From Bacteroidales bacterium UBA6408 (GTDB taxonomy: Bacteria; Bacteroidota; Bacteroidia; Bacteroidales; UBA932), in the NCBI GenBank assembly GCA_002439805.1, contig DJPQ01000110.1, positions 5,956-18,363 of the forward strand: 12,408 bases of DNA, read 5' to 3'. A program made the position numbers and the translations under genes. Position 1 is the stretch's first letter, and each line of letters starts with the position of its first letter. The notes under the pieces were generated by a model. That model saw only the letters and a program-made list of their open reading frames with translations, was not told the DNA's origin and searched no databases. Below, piece by piece: positions 1-6,861 of this stretch.

Positions 1-218
1 TCGATGAACTGGTACTGGTGCTCCTCGACCGGGACGACGAGGCTCTGGAGAGAAAGGACCTTGGTTCCCGTGCGGTAGTTGCGCGCCTCCATCTGTCCGG
101 CCGTGACCTGGTTCGGATTGGTGTTGAGCCTCTCGAATCGTTCCGTGCAGGAGACGAGGACGAGAGTGACGGCGGCCAATGCGGCCATCAGCTTTATGTT
201 CTTGATATATTGTCTCAT
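1..218 (-). CDS. SusD/RagB-like nutrient-binding outer-membrane lipoprotein (N-terminal 72 codons; runs off the left edge)
   Basis: The reading frame opens with ATG at 218-216 and stays open to the window edge. The first 24 residues form a lipoprotein signal: basic start (MRQYIKNIK), hydrophobic core, and lipobox LVSC with Cys24 as the lipidated residue. The mature start contains NTNPNQVT, and downstream comes EEHQYQF; both are typical of the SusD-like_2 branch of SusD/RagB proteins. These lie on the cell surface as a lid over a SusC barrel and bind the glycan or peptide ligand. The gene starts 20 nt after the SusC stop codon, so the two are surely co-transcribed. Only the N-terminus is visible, so the ligand cannot be inferred. 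Seen: lipobox and N-terminal motifs. Inferred: surface location and pairing. Confidence 0.88.
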   Translation of the reverse strand, partial: MRQYIKNIKLMAALAAVTLVLVSCTERFERLNTNPNQVTAGQMEARNYRTGTKVLSLQSLVVPVEEHQYQFI

Positions 219-226
219 GGATATTC

Positions 227-233
227 CCTCCTT
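227..233 (-). promoter_or_regulatory. Strong Shine-Dalgarno site in front of the SusD-like gene
   Basis: Read on the minus strand, AAGGAGG ends 8 nt before the ATG at 218, inside the 20-nt gap after the SusC stop. Bacteroidetes genes seldom have such a full anti-16S match, and the other starts in this window are A-rich instead. It fixes the start codon of the SusD-like gene and may raise its translation relative to SusC. Confidence 0.7.
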
Positions 234-238
234 CGTTT

Positions 239-3200
239 TTAGAAATCAAGCCTGACGTTGAGTCCGAGACTGCGCAGCGACGGCATCATGAAATAGTCTA
301 TGCCCTGATAGTTGTTGCCGGTCGATGCGACGCTTTCCGGGTCGAACGGGGCGCGGCACCATATCATCCAGAGGTTATGTCCCACAAAGGAGAGGGTGAG
401 CGAGGCCCTGTCACGGAACCATTTCCTCGGCATGGTGTAGCCCACCGACAGTTCCTGAAGACGGAAGGATGTCGCGTCGTAGGTGTAGTACTGGGGCAGT
501 CCGCTCTGCGAGCCTATCTTCTGATACCATTTCTGCGCGGAAATGAGCTCGCGGCCGTTCACAAGCACCCCTCCCGCGTCACGGGCGGAGGCAGAGGCCT
601 CGGACACGCCGTAGAGGTCGAGGCTGGCCTGCGTCGCCGAATAGCAGATTCCACCGATGCGGCCGCTGAACAGGAAGCCGAGATGAAATCCGTTCCAGCT
701 GAAGTCGTTGCGCCACGCGAGGTTGCAGGTCGGGAAGACGCTGCCGAGACAGAGTTCCTCGCCGTTGTCAACAAGGCTGACCTCGCCGTTGTCGTCAAGT
801 TCGATGTAGCCGTAGTTGTTCCGCTTCAGACCCGAACTGGTGTAGAGGTCGCCGAGCGTGCCGCTCTTGCGGAGAATGAACTTCGCCTTGCCCAGAGCCT
901 TTATCTCAAGTTTTTCAAGGTCAAGGCTCTCTCCGGTGACGGGGTTCACCGCGCCGTCCGCGAGGTCGGTTATCTCATTCCGGTTGTGGCTGAAGGTGAA
1001 GCCGCTGTCCCATGTGAATCCTCCCCAGCTGTGGCTGTAGCCGAGGCTCGCCTCGACTCCGGTGTTGCGCACGCTGCCCGTCTGGAGGTAAATCGTCGTG
1101 TAGGACGAGGACGGCGGGAGAGAAGGGTCGAAGGTCTGGTTGTAGGTGTCCGCGAGATACCATGACAGATTGACGCTCAGATCCTGCCAGAGCCGGGTTT
1201 CCAGACCGACCTCCCAAGTGAGGGTCCGCTCGGGCTTCAGGTCGCCTATCGGATAGTGGGTCTTGTCCTTCCATATCCGGTTCGTCGCGTCGTACTCATA
1301 GGTCGGAATCGTCAGGAAGCGCGGGAACGGCATTCCGACCGAGGCCACCGAGCCACGGAGCTTGAGGTAGCTCAGGGCGCCCGTTTCCCACATGGCGGTC
1401 GGGACCCACGAGAGACCCGCCGAAGGATAGAAGAACGACTTGCTCGAAGAGCCGGCGAGCTGGGACGCCCAGTCGTTCCTTCCCGTGACCGTCAGGTAGA
1501 GCGACCGTCTCCAGCCCACCTCCACACTGCCGAACACCGACTGCGTCTCGTCGTTCCACCCGCTCTTGCTTGCGCGTTTCTTCGTGTCGTCGAGGTCGAA
1601 CACATTGAACACATTCGCCAGACCGTTGTCCTGTATCGGGCCGCCGTAGCGCAGCTCGTCCGTGCCTATGTTGTTGTACGACGTGCCGAGGCTGGCCGCA
1701 ATGCTCCACTCCCTCCACGACTTGTTGGCGTTGAGCATCAGGTCCGCATAGGTCTGCTTGTCATAGGTCCGCGCCTCGGTGTAGTGACCGTTGGTGCCGC
1801 CCTCGGTGAGGGTCGCGTTGGACGAGGCGTAGAGCTTCTGGGTGTAGAGGTTCGAGGCGTTGTCAACCCTCACGCGGCCGGCGACGTCCAGCCAGTCGAG
1901 GATGTCGAACGAGACGGAGAGCGAGAGCATATAGCGTTTCTTGTCGTTGTTCCGCAGGTTGCGGTAGTTTATCCAGTAGGGGTTCTGCATTCGCAGGTCG
2001 CCCTCGAGGTCGCTGCTCCAGAACTGCTCCATCAGTTTCGTTCCGGCATTGTAGCGCTCGAAGCTGCGATAGACATTGAAGTTGTCGCCTCTCGGGAAGA
2101 GATATGCCGGGACAAGCGGGTTGGAATACACGCCCTGATTAGTCATGTTCTGGTCCTTCTGCATTATGTAGCCTGCGGACGCATCTATCTTGAGGCGGTC
2201 GCGCAGCAGGTAGGTGGTGTTGCGGAAGGTGAAGTTGTAGCGGTCGTAGCGGTTGTTCGGGATGATGCCGTCGGAGTTGAGGGCGGCGGCTGAGAGATAA
2301 GTCCGGTTGCGGTCCGTGCCTCCGCTCAGCGTGAACGAGTTGGTGTAGGAGTGCCCGGTCTCGAAGTAGTCTGAAGGGGAGTAGCCTTTGGTGCCGTCGG
2401 GAAGCTTCGCGCCCCAGCTGTAAGTTCCGCTGTTGCCGCTCTTTCCGTTGAGTCCGGTGCCGTAGCGGCTCTGGAACTCGGGAAGACGGAACGGGGAGAG
2501 GAACTCGGTGTTGGATGTGAACGTGGCGGAGACCTTGCCGGCGTGGCCGCTCCGCGTGGTTATCATTACGGCTCCGTTGGCCGCCTCCGAACCGTAGAGG
2601 GCAGCTGCAGCCGCGCCGGTGAGCACGGAGATGCTCTCGATGTCCTCGGGGTTGATGTCTGCGATGGACTCGGACGCTCCCTTGGAGTCGAACTCCGTGC
2701 CGCCGCCTCCGCCGAAGTTGTACATCGGGATGCCGTCGATGACATACAGCGCGTTGGAAGACTGGCTGATGGACTTGTTGCCCCTGAGCACCACCTTGGA
2801 CGCGCCGCCGACACCGGAAGAGGAAGCGTTGATGTTCACGCCGGCGACCTTGCCGTTGAGCGAGTTGATGAAATTGGCGTCCTTGACGGCGGTGAGCAGG
2901 TCGGACTTGACCTCCTGCACATTGTAGCTCAGGGCCTTCTGGTCGCGCCTGATGCCGAGGGCCGTGACCACGGTCCCCTCAAGTTCCGTGCTCTCCTCCC
3001 TGAGCGTGACGTTGAAAACCCGCCGCTCGCCAATCTCCCTGCGTACAATCGCGTAGCCGAGAGAGTTGAACTCGAGCGTTCCTCCGAGGAGGTCGCCCGG
3101 GACGAGGAGGGTGAAATGGCCGTCAATGTCGGTGACTGTTCCGGTCGATGTTCCCTGCACGACAACTGCCGCGCCCGGGACTGCGGCGCCGGAGCCGTCG

Positions 3201-3562
3201 GTCACCGTTCCCTTCAGTGTCACGGAGGAAGACTCCGGGGCGTTGGTGAGGTAGATGTAGTGCCCGTTGACTCGCCAGCTGATTTTCAACGGGGTGAAGA
3301 GCTTTGCGCAGACGGATTCTATCGTCTCGTCTTTCACCGACAGCGACACTTTCCTGTCAAGGTCCGTTATGCTGATGAAGAAAAGGTAGGGGCTCTGTTC
3401 CTTGATGCTGTCTATCGCCTTGGCGAGCGTGACGTCCTTCAGCTGGAGCGTCAGGCGGACATCATCGGACTGGAGTCCTGGGGTTGCCCTGGCCGGCAGC
3501 AGGAAGAGAATCAGGAACAGGAACAGGCAGCAGCTCCTTTGCGGAATTCGGTATCTGTTCAT
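239..3562 (-). CDS. SusC/RagA-family TonB-dependent outer-membrane transporter with STN signalling domain
   Basis: This 1107-residue outer-membrane importer uses TonB energy to bring in a ligand held by the SusD-like partner encoded next to it. Visible domains in order are: a signal peptide (about 1-26); an STN (secretin/TonB short N-terminal) domain (about 37-105); a carboxypeptidase-regulatory-like beta-sandwich (about 116-190) with the usual TDGSGAAVPGAAV and TVTDIDGHF motifs; a plug domain (about 205-338) with ALYVIDGIPM and DINPEDIESISVLTGAAAAA; then a long beta-barrel ending in Phe (NVRLDF), as outer-membrane barrels do. Length is normal for SusC proteins. The STN domain marks it as a signal transducer, normally contacting a FecR-type anti-sigma factor; such a gene lies 108 nt upstream on the same strand. 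No frameshift or truncation is seen. The substrate is not predictable from sequence. Confidence 0.95.
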   Translation of the reverse strand: MNRYRIPQRSCCLFLFLILFLLPARATPGLQSDDVRLTLQLKDVTLAKAIDSIKEQSPYLFFISITDLDRKVSLSVKDETIESVCAKLFTPLKISWRVNGHYIYLTNAPESSSVTLKGTVTDGSGAAVPGAAVVVQGTSTGTVTDIDGHFTLLVPGDLLGGTLEFNSLGYAIVRREIGERRVFNVTLREESTELEGTVVTALGIRRDQKALSYNVQEVKSDLLTAVKDANFINSLNGKVAGVNINASSSGVGGASKVVLRGNKSISQSSNALYVIDGIPMYNFGGGGGTEFDSKGASESIADINPEDIESISVLTGAAAAALYGSEAANGAVMITTRSGHAGKVSATFTSNTEFLSPFRLPEFQSRYGTGLNGKSGNSGTYSWGAKLPDGTKGYSPSDYFETGHSYTNSFTLSGGTDRNRTYLSAAALNSDGIIPNNRYDRYNFTFRNTTYLLRDRLKIDASAGYIMQKDQNMTNQGVYSNPLVPAYLFPRGDNFNVYRSFERYNAGTKLMEQFWSSDLEGDLRMQNPYWINYRNLRNNDKKRYMLSLSVSFDILDWLDVAGRVRVDNASNLYTQKLYASSNATLTEGGTNGHYTEARTYDKQTYADLMLNANKSWREWSIAASLGTSYNNIGTDELRYGGPIQDNGLANVFNVFDLDDTKKRASKSGWNDETQSVFGSVEVGWRRSLYLTVTGRNDWASQLAGSSSKSFFYPSAGLSWVPTAMWETGALSYLKLRGSVASVGMPFPRFLTIPTYEYDATNRIWKDKTHYPIGDLKPERTLTWEVGLETRLWQDLSVNLSWYLADTYNQTFDPSLPPSSSYTTIYLQTGSVRNTGVEASLGYSHSWGGFTWDSGFTFSHNRNEITDLADGAVNPVTGESLDLEKLEIKALGKAKFILRKSGTLGDLYTSSGLKRNNYGYIELDDNGEVSLVDNGEELCLGSVFPTCNLAWRNDFSWNGFHLGFLFSGRIGGICYSATQASLDLYGVSEASASARDAGGVLVNGRELISAQKWYQKIGSQSGLPQYYTYDATSFRLQELSVGYTMPRKWFRDRASLTLSFVGHNLWMIWCRAPFDPESVASTGNNYQGIDYFMMPSLRSLGLNVRLDF

Positions 3563-3670
3563 GAATTAAAGCTTTGCGAAACCATCCCGAGTGGGAACGG
3601 TCCCTGGTTATCAGTTAGTGTTGTATATTTCCGGTTATCGTATTCAAGTTCCGCACTTGCAAAACTTGAG
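3563..3670 (-). promoter_or_regulatory. Leader between anti-sigma gene and SusC gene: three GATAAC repeats and an inverted repeat
   Basis: This 108-bp gap is the likely site of the sigma-dependent promoter for the transporter operon. On the minus strand GATAAC occurs three times (3675-3670, overlapping the anti-sigma stop; 3639-3634; 3612-3607), the last two followed by C (GATAACC). A 7-bp inverted repeat (TCAAGTT at 3644-3650, AACTTGA at 3663-3669, 12-nt loop) starts just after the anti-sigma stop, but no T-run follows, so it is not a terminator. No TAnnTTTG element of the housekeeping type was found, which would fit an ECF-driven promoter. The sites themselves are seen; the regulatory role is inferred. 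Confidence 0.35.
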
Positions 3671-4627
3671 TTATCTTATGTATATGGTCTCGGTTGCGAA
3701 GTCGTGGGTGTAGCTGAACCTGACTCCGGCGTACTGGAGGGACCTGAGCGCGGACTCAACCCCTTCGCTGCGGTGAATTTCCGCATCCGAGAAGCCAATT
3801 TCCGGCATATCTTCGCGTTCTATGACGATTTTCACGCCGAACGCCCGCTCCATCTCCCTCATTATTTCCGGGAACGTCATTCCTCCGATGCCGATGACCC
3901 CGTCCATCCAGCGAGTCTCACGTGTCATGTCGCAGGCCTCGCAGACAAGCGTCCTCCCTGTGATTCTCACCTTTTCACCCGGCGTCATAAGCCTCTCCCC
4001 GGCATCGCTGCGGAGCCTGATGCTGCCTTCGAGAAGAGCCACCGAAAATTCCCGGCTTTCCTCGTCCGCATTGACGTTGAACTTCGTTCCGAGCACCTCT
4101 ATTTCCGAAAGGAATGTCTTGACTACGAAAGGCTTGTCCTCATCGTGGGCGACGTCGAACCACGCCTCTCCGGAAACCGACACTTCGCGGGAACTGCGGG
4201 AGAACTGCATCGGGTAGCTGAGTACGGCTCCGGCATTGAGGCACACCTTGGTGCCGTCTGAAAGGGTGAAGTCCATCTTTCCACCGGCCGGGATTTCTAT
4301 CCTGTTCATCGTGGATGCGAGCCTGTCTTCCTCACGCTCTGTCATGACATGCCCGGCCACGACAAAGAATGCGGCAAGGGCCGCCGCATTGAGAAGCGCG
4401 AGCCCGATTCTGCGAATGACGGTTCTCCGCCTCCGACGCCTGAGCCCGCGCCTTTCGCTGTCCTCGCCGCTGAAGAGCAGAGCCTCCCAAAGCCTGTAGC
4501 TTTCGCGAAGCCTCTCCTCGTTCGCCTTGTCAAGGAGCAGCCAGTCATTGATTGCGTGTTCCTCTTCGGCCGTCGTGGCGGAGCTGAAGTAGCGGAACAG
4601 CATTTTGTCGTCAATTTCTTTCATCAT
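3671..4627 (-). CDS. FecR-family anti-sigma factor (FecR domain plus DUF4974)
   Basis: This is a single-pass inner-membrane protein that holds an ECF sigma factor on the cytoplasmic side and senses the SusC STN domain in the periplasm. With the start used here it has 318 residues. A cytoplasmic N-terminal part (about 1-65) is followed by an Arg-rich stop-transfer stretch, a membrane helix (about 75-94), a FecR domain (about 108-200; SGEAWFDVAHDEDKPFVV, LGTKFNV) and a C-terminal DUF4974 domain (about 249-318; MTFPEIMREMERAFGV). An in-frame ATG exists upstream at 4696, but the extra 23 residues lie outside the family pattern, whereas MMKEIDDKMLFRYF is a typical FecR beginning; 4627 also leaves 132 bp for divergent promoters. 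Its SusC target follows in the same direction and the sigma gene is divergent. Confidence 0.9.
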   Translation of the reverse strand: MMKEIDDKMLFRYFSSATTAEEEHAINDWLLLDKANEERLRESYRLWEALLFSGEDSERRGLRRRRRRTVIRRIGLALLNAAALAAFFVVAGHVMTEREEDRLASTMNRIEIPAGGKMDFTLSDGTKVCLNAGAVLSYPMQFSRSSREVSVSGEAWFDVAHDEDKPFVVKTFLSEIEVLGTKFNVNADEESREFSVALLEGSIRLRSDAGERLMTPGEKVRITGRTLVCEACDMTRETRWMDGVIGIGGMTFPEIMREMERAFGVKIVIEREDMPEIGFSDAEIHRSEGVESALRSLQYAGVRFSYTHDFATETIYIR

Positions 4628-4711
4628 TTGCTTTTTATGGCCCGTGCTTTCGGGGTCGTTCACATATATAAAGGATTGAAAAACGGATGTTGACATATTT
4701 TTTTAACTTTT

Positions 4712-4743
4712 TTTGCGTTTTTCCGTAAAATTCTTGATTTTTG
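4712..4743 (+). promoter_or_regulatory. Probable Bacteroidetes-type promoter of the ECF sigma gene
   Basis: A TTTG at 4712-4715 (-33 element) is followed after exactly 20 nt by GATTTTTG at 4736-4743, which matches the -7 consensus TAnnTTTG at all fixed positions except the first. The same 20-nt spacing is seen in the stronger promoter at 5416-5447. Transcription would start near 4747-4750, leaving a 10-13 nt leader before the ATG at 4760. The tract is T-rich, so a chance match is possible. Confidence 0.45.
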
Positions 4744-4759
4744 GGGTCGGAAAGCTTGT

Positions 4760-5332
4760 ATGTATCCCGCTATGAAAAGCGAAGACATGACATATTTTAT
4801 GGGAGAGCTCGCCTCCATCCACAAGGACAGGGGCAGGTTCATCGCCCATTCCATGTCTTTTGTCAGGGAGAGGGCGGTCGCGGAAGACATATATTCCGAA
4901 AGCATCGTGAAAATTCTCGAAAAGAAGGATATTTTCGTGGAGGGAAGCAACGTGAGGGGATATTTCCACCGTGTGGTGATGAGCAAGAGCTATGACTACA
5001 TCAAGCGGGAATCGATGCTTTCGTCCGCGCACCGGGAAATCAGGGACACGGCGCTCAGGGACGCGATGCTGGGGATTCTGGCGGAACGTGACTCGAACGG
5101 AATGGCTTTCCTTTCCGACCTGAACGAGAGGATTGCCGAGTGCCGCAGGAGGCTTCCGCAAAAAAGCTTCGACATTTTTGTTGCAAGCCGTATGGACGGG
5201 CTGACCTACAAGGAGATAGCCGAGGAATATCAGCTCACCACCAGGCAGGTGACCACCGAAATTCAGCGTGCCCTTGCAGTCTTCCGCTCAGTCTTCGGCG
5301 ACCTGCTGATAGTTTTCGTCATCCTTTCCTAA
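4760..5332 (+). CDS. ECF-type RNA polymerase sigma factor
   Basis: This 190-residue protein directs RNA polymerase to the promoters of its nutrient locus when freed by the anti-sigma factor. Sigma region 2 spans about residues 24-85 (RAVAEDIYSESIVKI, then NVRGYFHRVVMSKSYDYIKRE). Sigma region 4 spans about 122-177, with the helix-turn-helix LTYKEIAEEYQLTTRQVTTEI. The hydrophobic tail after GDLL is usual for Bacteroidetes ECF factors. A second ATG at 4772 (MKSEDM) is possible; 4760 is preferred because it follows GGAAAG and fits the predicted promoter. The gene is divergent from the anti-sigma gene instead of preceding it on the same strand. The left SusC operon is the expected target; control of the right operon is possible but unshown. 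Confidence 0.92.
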   Translation: MYPAMKSEDMTYFMGELASIHKDRGRFIAHSMSFVRERAVAEDIYSESIVKILEKKDIFVEGSNVRGYFHRVVMSKSYDYIKRESMLSSAHREIRDTALRDAMLGILAERDSNGMAFLSDLNERIAECRRRLPQKSFDIFVASRMDGLTYKEIAEEYQLTTRQVTTEIQRALAVFRSVFGDLLIVFVILS

Positions 5333-5349
5333 CCGCCCCTTGCAAGCGT

Positions 5350-5378
5350 CTTGTCCGTTTTTTCAACGCCTTTATCGA
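5350..5378 (+). repeat. Degenerate copy A of the TTGTCCGTTTTT repeat
   Basis: This copy shares TTGTCCGTTTTTTC and a later TTTAT with the two better copies at 5381-5412 and 6670-6701. It lies 32 nt upstream of the second copy, giving a tandem pair just after the sigma stop codon. Confidence 0.5.
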
Positions 5379-5380
5379 GG

Positions 5381-5412
5381 TTTTGTCCGTTTTTCCAGAA
5401 ATTTAGTTTATT
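5381..5412 (+). repeat. Left direct repeat (copy B) flanking the ATPase gene
   Basis: This 32-bp element begins TTTTGTCCGTTTTT, continues CCAGAAATTT and ends AGTTTATT. It matches the copy at 6670-6701 at about 30 positions once a one-base gap is allowed on each side. The two copies are in the same orientation and bracket the ATPase gene with its promoter. They may be recombination sites, duplicated ends of an inserted module, or conserved regulatory sequence. Confidence 0.7.
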
Positions 5413-5438
5413 CGATTTGCATTATGTGAATCGAATAA
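5408..5438. promoter_or_regulatory. 31-bp dyad symmetry (operator candidate) inside the ATPase promoter
   Basis: A perfect 10-bp inverted repeat, TTATTCGATT at 5408-5417 and AATCGAATAA at 5429-5438, has its axis at T5423. The interior adds CAT/ATG (5420-5422, 5424-5426), so 13 of 15 position pairs are symmetric. The dyad covers the -33 element and nearly all of the -33/-7 spacer, so a bound protein would block RNA polymerase. The symmetry is directly visible; the regulator is unknown. Confidence 0.6.
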
Positions 5439-5447
5439 TTATATTTG
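5416..5447 (+). promoter_or_regulatory. Promoter of the ATPase gene (TTTG - 20 nt - TATATTTG)
   Basis: TTTG at 5416-5419 and TATATTTG at 5440-5447 match the Bacteroidetes housekeeping consensus (TTTG / TAnnTTTG) exactly, with a 20-nt spacer. Transcription would begin about 5451-5454, giving a leader of only about 15 nt before the ATG at 5468. This shows that the ATPase is its own transcription unit and not read only from the sigma gene. Confidence 0.75.
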
Positions 5448-5467
5448 CAATAAAATCATGAAAGGCT

Positions 5468-6652
5468 ATGGCTAAGGAAAGAAACCCGTTTGTTGTTACG
5501 GGAAAGATTGACGCGAAGTATTTCTGTGACAGGGTCGTCGAGTCGGAGCGGCTTGTCAAGTCAGTGACGAACGGGAACAATCTCGTTCTCATATCCCCGA
5601 GAAGAATGGGAAAGACGGGGCTGATACGCTATTGCTATGAACGTCCGGAGATTCGGGACGATTACTACACATTCTTCATCGATATTCTTCACACTTCAAG
5701 CCTACGGGAATTTACATACATCCTCGGAAAGGAAATTTACGAGACATTGCAGCCGCTCAGCAGGAAAATGGCGAAGATGTTTCTTCAGACCCTCAAATCG
5801 ATAAGCGGCAGATTCGGATTCGACATTTCGACCGGTCTTCCGACCTTCAGCATAGAACTGGGGGACATTGAAAGGCCGGAATTTATGCTTGAGGAAATCT
5901 TTGACTATCTGAACAAGGCCGACAAGCCCTGCATCGTGGCCATCGACGAATTTCAGCAGATTGCGAAGTACCCGGAAAAGAACATCGAGGCTCTTCTGCG
6001 CGGGCATATCCAGAAATCAGGAAACTGCAATTTCATATACGCCGGCAGCGGGCGCCACATGATGCAGGAGATGTTCCTTTCGTCGAACCGTCCGTTCTAC
6101 CGCAGCGCGGACATGCTTGAACTCAATGAGATAGCGCGGGATATATATGTTCCGTTCATCGTCGGGAATTTCCGCAAATTCGGAAAGAATATCACCGAAA
6201 AAGAAGCCTCTGCAGTCTATGATTTCTTCAGAGGACACACGTTCTATGTTCAGAAGACTTTCAACGAATCGTTTGCGGACACTCCGAAAGGAGGGGTCTG
6301 CTCAACAGACACGATATGCGAAGCGTTGCAATCGCTCGTAGGCTCTTACGATATGGTTTTCCGCGAGATTCTGTCCAACATTCCCGAAAAGCAGAAGGAA
6401 CTCCTCTATGCAATAGCGCTTGACGGGGAGGCTTCGGCGATTACTTCCGCCGCCTTCATTCTGAAGCACCGCCTTTCGTCCGCAAGTTCCGTTCAGTCGG
6501 CGGCGAAGAAACTTCTGGACAAGGACCTCATTACGGAAAGGTCAAAAGTCTATTCACTGACAGACAGGTTCTTCGCCCTCTGGATTTCAATGCAGATAGG
6601 AACCGGAGACCCGCTTCGCACCCTTCGCGAACCGAGATCCGATCTGCAATGA
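5468..6652 (+). CDS. P-loop ATPase of the archaeal-type/ATPase_2 class (STAND-like) with C-terminal winged helix
   Basis: This 394-residue cytoplasmic protein is predicted to bind and hydrolyse ATP; its cellular task is not known. Walker A is SPRRMGKT at 43-50 (Lys49, Thr50), and Walker B is CIVAIDEFQQ at about 155-164 (Asp160, Glu161). A sensor-like segment follows (FIYAGSGRHMM, about 189-199), and then a C-terminal winged-helix-like region (about 305-372), with YSLTDRFFALWI matching the family's usual YxlxDxFFxxW ending. No membrane helix or nuclease domain is seen. Related ATPases are, to my knowledge, present in many copies in Bacteroidales genomes, which suits a mobile or selfish single-gene unit. 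It has its own promoter and operator-like dyad and is bracketed by direct repeats. It probably has no functional link to the flanking uptake loci. Confidence 0.85.
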   Translation: MAKERNPFVVTGKIDAKYFCDRVVESERLVKSVTNGNNLVLISPRRMGKTGLIRYCYERPEIRDDYYTFFIDILHTSSLREFTYILGKEIYETLQPLSRKMAKMFLQTLKSISGRFGFDISTGLPTFSIELGDIERPEFMLEEIFDYLNKADKPCIVAIDEFQQIAKYPEKNIEALLRGHIQKSGNCNFIYAGSGRHMMQEMFLSSNRPFYRSADMLELNEIARDIYVPFIVGNFRKFGKNITEKEASAVYDFFRGHTFYVQKTFNESFADTPKGGVCSTDTICEALQSLVGSYDMVFREILSNIPEKQKELLYAIALDGEASAITSAAFILKHRLSSASSVQSAAKKLLDKDLITERSKVYSLTDRFFALWISMQIGTGDPLRTLREPRSDLQ

Positions 6653-6669
6653 GATTGTGCAATTCCTCA

Positions 6670-6701
6670 TTTTGTCCGTTTTTTCCAAAATTGAGTTTAT
6701 T
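6670..6701 (+). repeat. Right direct repeat (copy C) flanking the ATPase gene
   Basis: This copy begins TTTTGTCCGTTTTTTCCA and ends GAGTTTATT, 17 nt after the ATPase stop codon. It is the near-identical partner of 5381-5412, but unlike the left copy it is not followed by the dyad or promoter elements. The distance between copy starts is 1289 bp, which would be the size of the bracketed module. Confidence 0.7.
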
Positions 6702-6764
6702 GCTAAGAGCCTTGTTAGTATGATGGTTACTTGACCGCAGAGCTATCAAAAAATGCTATTATGC

Positions 6765-6819
6765 AATTATAAGTGAGCCAAAACTCGCAGAAAATAGGAG
6801 TTGTGGCTCACCTATAATT
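6765..6819. repeat. 55-bp near-perfect inverted repeat (hairpin 1)
   Basis: The two 22-nt arms (6765-6786 and 6798-6819) pair at 20 of 22 positions around an 11-nt loop (6787-6797). Mismatches are at 6772/6812 and 6781/6803. The outer arm is A/T-rich (AATTATA/TATAATT) and the inner part contains GTGAGCC/GGCTCAC. No T-run follows directly on either strand, so it is not a classic intrinsic terminator. Confidence 0.75.
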
Positions 6820-6824
6820 ATTGG

Positions 6825-6861
6825 CGAGCCATAGCTCCAGAATTTTGATAGTTTTGGCTCG
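6825..6861. repeat. Second inverted repeat of the cluster (hairpin 2)
   Basis: CGAGCCATAGCT (6825-6836) pairs with AGTTTTGGCTCG (6850-6861) at 10 of 12 positions, plus a G-U wobble if transcribed rightward, around a 13-nt loop. It starts 5 nt after hairpin 1 and is built from the same GAGCC-type half-sites. Confidence 0.65.

Noticed and set aside
2543..4261. A 572-codon open frame on the plus strand opposite the SusC and anti-sigma genes (also shorter ones at 377-1165 and 1256-2293)
   Set aside because: The products are rich in Arg, Val, Ala and Glu with no recognisable domain, and they lie antisense to well-supported genes. They arise from GC-rich third codon positions of the real genes.
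4663..4670. TATATATG on the minus strand as the -7 box of the anti-sigma promoter
   Set aside because: It matches seven of eight positions counting free ones, but there is no TTTG or TTG at the right distance upstream.
4628..4696. N-terminal extension of the anti-sigma factor from the ATG at 4696
   Set aside because: The 23 added residues do not look like FecR family sequence and would consume most of the divergent promoter region. They cannot be fully excluded.
5458..5475. Five-codon leader frame (MKGYG, stop) overlapping the ATPase start
   Set aside because: It is too short to call a gene, and no attenuator structure depends on it. It is probably chance, though it might couple to the ATPase start.
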